Of a stretch of DNA of 6,122 bases, positions 5,519-6,122 are shown piece after piece. This DNA comes from Pollutimonas sp036675955 (GTDB taxonomy: Bacteria; Pseudomonadota; Gammaproteobacteria; Burkholderiales; Burkholderiaceae_B). How positions within the stretch are numbered: position 1 is the stretch's first letter; each line of letters opens with the position of its first letter. The DNA lies in the NCBI GenBank assembly GCA_036675955.1, contig JAKFDW010000288.1, positions 1 to 6,122 of the forward strand, read 5' to 3'. The translations under genes and the position numbers were made by a program. The notes beneath the pieces were generated by a model. That model did not search any database, was not told the origin of the DNA, and saw only the letters and a program-made list of their open reading frames with translations.

Positions 5519-6122
5519 CTCGAGCCGCACGCAGCAAGGCGCCGGTAACCGTATGGCTGGATGGCGACAATACGCACCTGGCCAATCTGTGCGGCCCGCT
5601 GGACGAAAACTTGCGCCAGATAGCCGACGGCTGGAATGTCGTCCTGAATCGCCGCGGCGACCGTGTTTCGATAACGGGCGACCAGGCCAAGGCGGCCGGC
5701 AAGGCGCTTGAATGGTTTCATCAGCGCGCCGTTCACAAGGCGCTGTCGATAGACGATATTCAGCTGGGTATGGTCGAGTTGGGCGCAGGACTTCCTCAAG
5801 ACGCAAAAGAAGCCGTCGTTGCGCCCGCAGCGGTAGTCGAGCCCGCATCGGTGGAAGATCGCAGCCTGAGCCTGCGCACGCGCAAGTCCGACCTGCGCCC
5901 GCGCACTCCCCGCCAGCGCGAATACTTGAATCAGATTTTGCAGCACGACATTACGTTCGGCATAGGGCCCGCCGGTACAGGTAAGACCTGGCTGGCTGTG
6001 GCTTGCGCCATCGATGCCCTGGAACGCGAGACCGTACAACGCCTGGTGCTTACCCGGCCGGCCGTGGAAGCCGGCGAACGGCTGGGTTTTCTGCCTGGCG
6101 ATCTGGTGCAGAAGGTCGATCC
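5515..6122 (+). CDS. ybeZ: PhoH-family ATPase (YbeZ/PhoL type), 3' end outside window
   Basis: This is a cytoplasmic PhoH-like P-loop NTPase. In many bacteria its gene lies between miaB and ybeY, and the protein is linked to RNA metabolism and to the rRNA endonuclease YbeY; its exact reaction is not settled. The frame stays open from ATG 5515 to the window end, giving 202 codons of an expected 320-350. The N-terminal part (about 10-90) resembles the small RNA-binding-like domain before the ATPase core in this family. A variable alanine/valine/glutamate-rich linker follows (about 95-115), then the core with TPRQREYL (131-138) and Walker A GPAGTGKT (151-158). The family motif LTRPAVEAGERLGFLPGDL follows, and the frame breaks off at QKVD. 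The Walker B region lies beyond the window. The start overlaps the miaB stop as ATGA, implying a coupled operon, probably continued by ybeY. Confidence 0.95.
   Translation, partial: MTRAARSKAPVTVWLDGDNTHLANLCGPLDENLRQIADGWNVVLNRRGDRVSITGDQAKAAGKALEWFHQRAVHKALSIDDIQLGMVELGAGLPQDAKEAVVAPAAVVEPASVEDRSLSLRTRKSDLRPRTPRQREYLNQILQHDITFGIGPAGTGKTWLAVACAIDALERETVQRLVLTRPAVEAGERLGFLPGDLVQKVD

Noticed and set aside
5180..5848. 222-codon minus-strand ORF across the miaB-ybeZ junction
   Set aside because: Opposite two well-supported, overlapping plus-strand genes; Arg-rich translation without motifs.

Overview
The window is a GC-rich proteobacterial chromosome segment. The proteins look betaproteobacterial, most like Alcaligenaceae (Bordetella/Achromobacter/Pusillimonas group). 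That assignment rests on the style of the SecD, SecF, MiaB and PhoH proteins and was not confirmed by any search. All four recognisable genes lie on the + strand and are core housekeeping genes.

Left block (19-2974): secD and secF, the two large membrane subunits that help the Sec translocon move proteins across the inner membrane. They are separated by 55 bases holding a small GC-rich hairpin and are closed by a strong intrinsic terminator at 2942-2974. A yajC gene would be expected just upstream but lies outside the window.

Middle block (2885-3991): 1.1 kb with no convincing gene, and the most unusual part of the window. It carries two diverged copies (A, 3149-3294; B, 3565-3731) of one GC-rich, hairpin-forming repeat in opposite orientations. 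Element A is flanked on both sides by tandem arrays of exactly 19-bp units. Element B is followed by a 41-bp tandem array that appears to be a doubled, inverted relative of the 19-bp unit. Together they form a large, decayed, compound inverted structure with a separate hairpin (3443-3473) near its centre. No transposase or other protein gene accompanies it. The short ORFs that cross it are passive readings of the repeats.

Right block (3992-6122): miaB, the radical-SAM tRNA methylthiotransferase, with an unusual N-terminal extension of about 59 residues that contains a 13-codon internal duplication. It overlaps by ATGA the start of a PhoH-family ATPase gene (ybeZ/phoL type) that runs off the window end. 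The miaB-ybeZ pair is a conserved RNA-metabolism operon, usually continued by ybeY. Because the terminator isolates it from secDF, its promoter should lie in or just after the repeat region.
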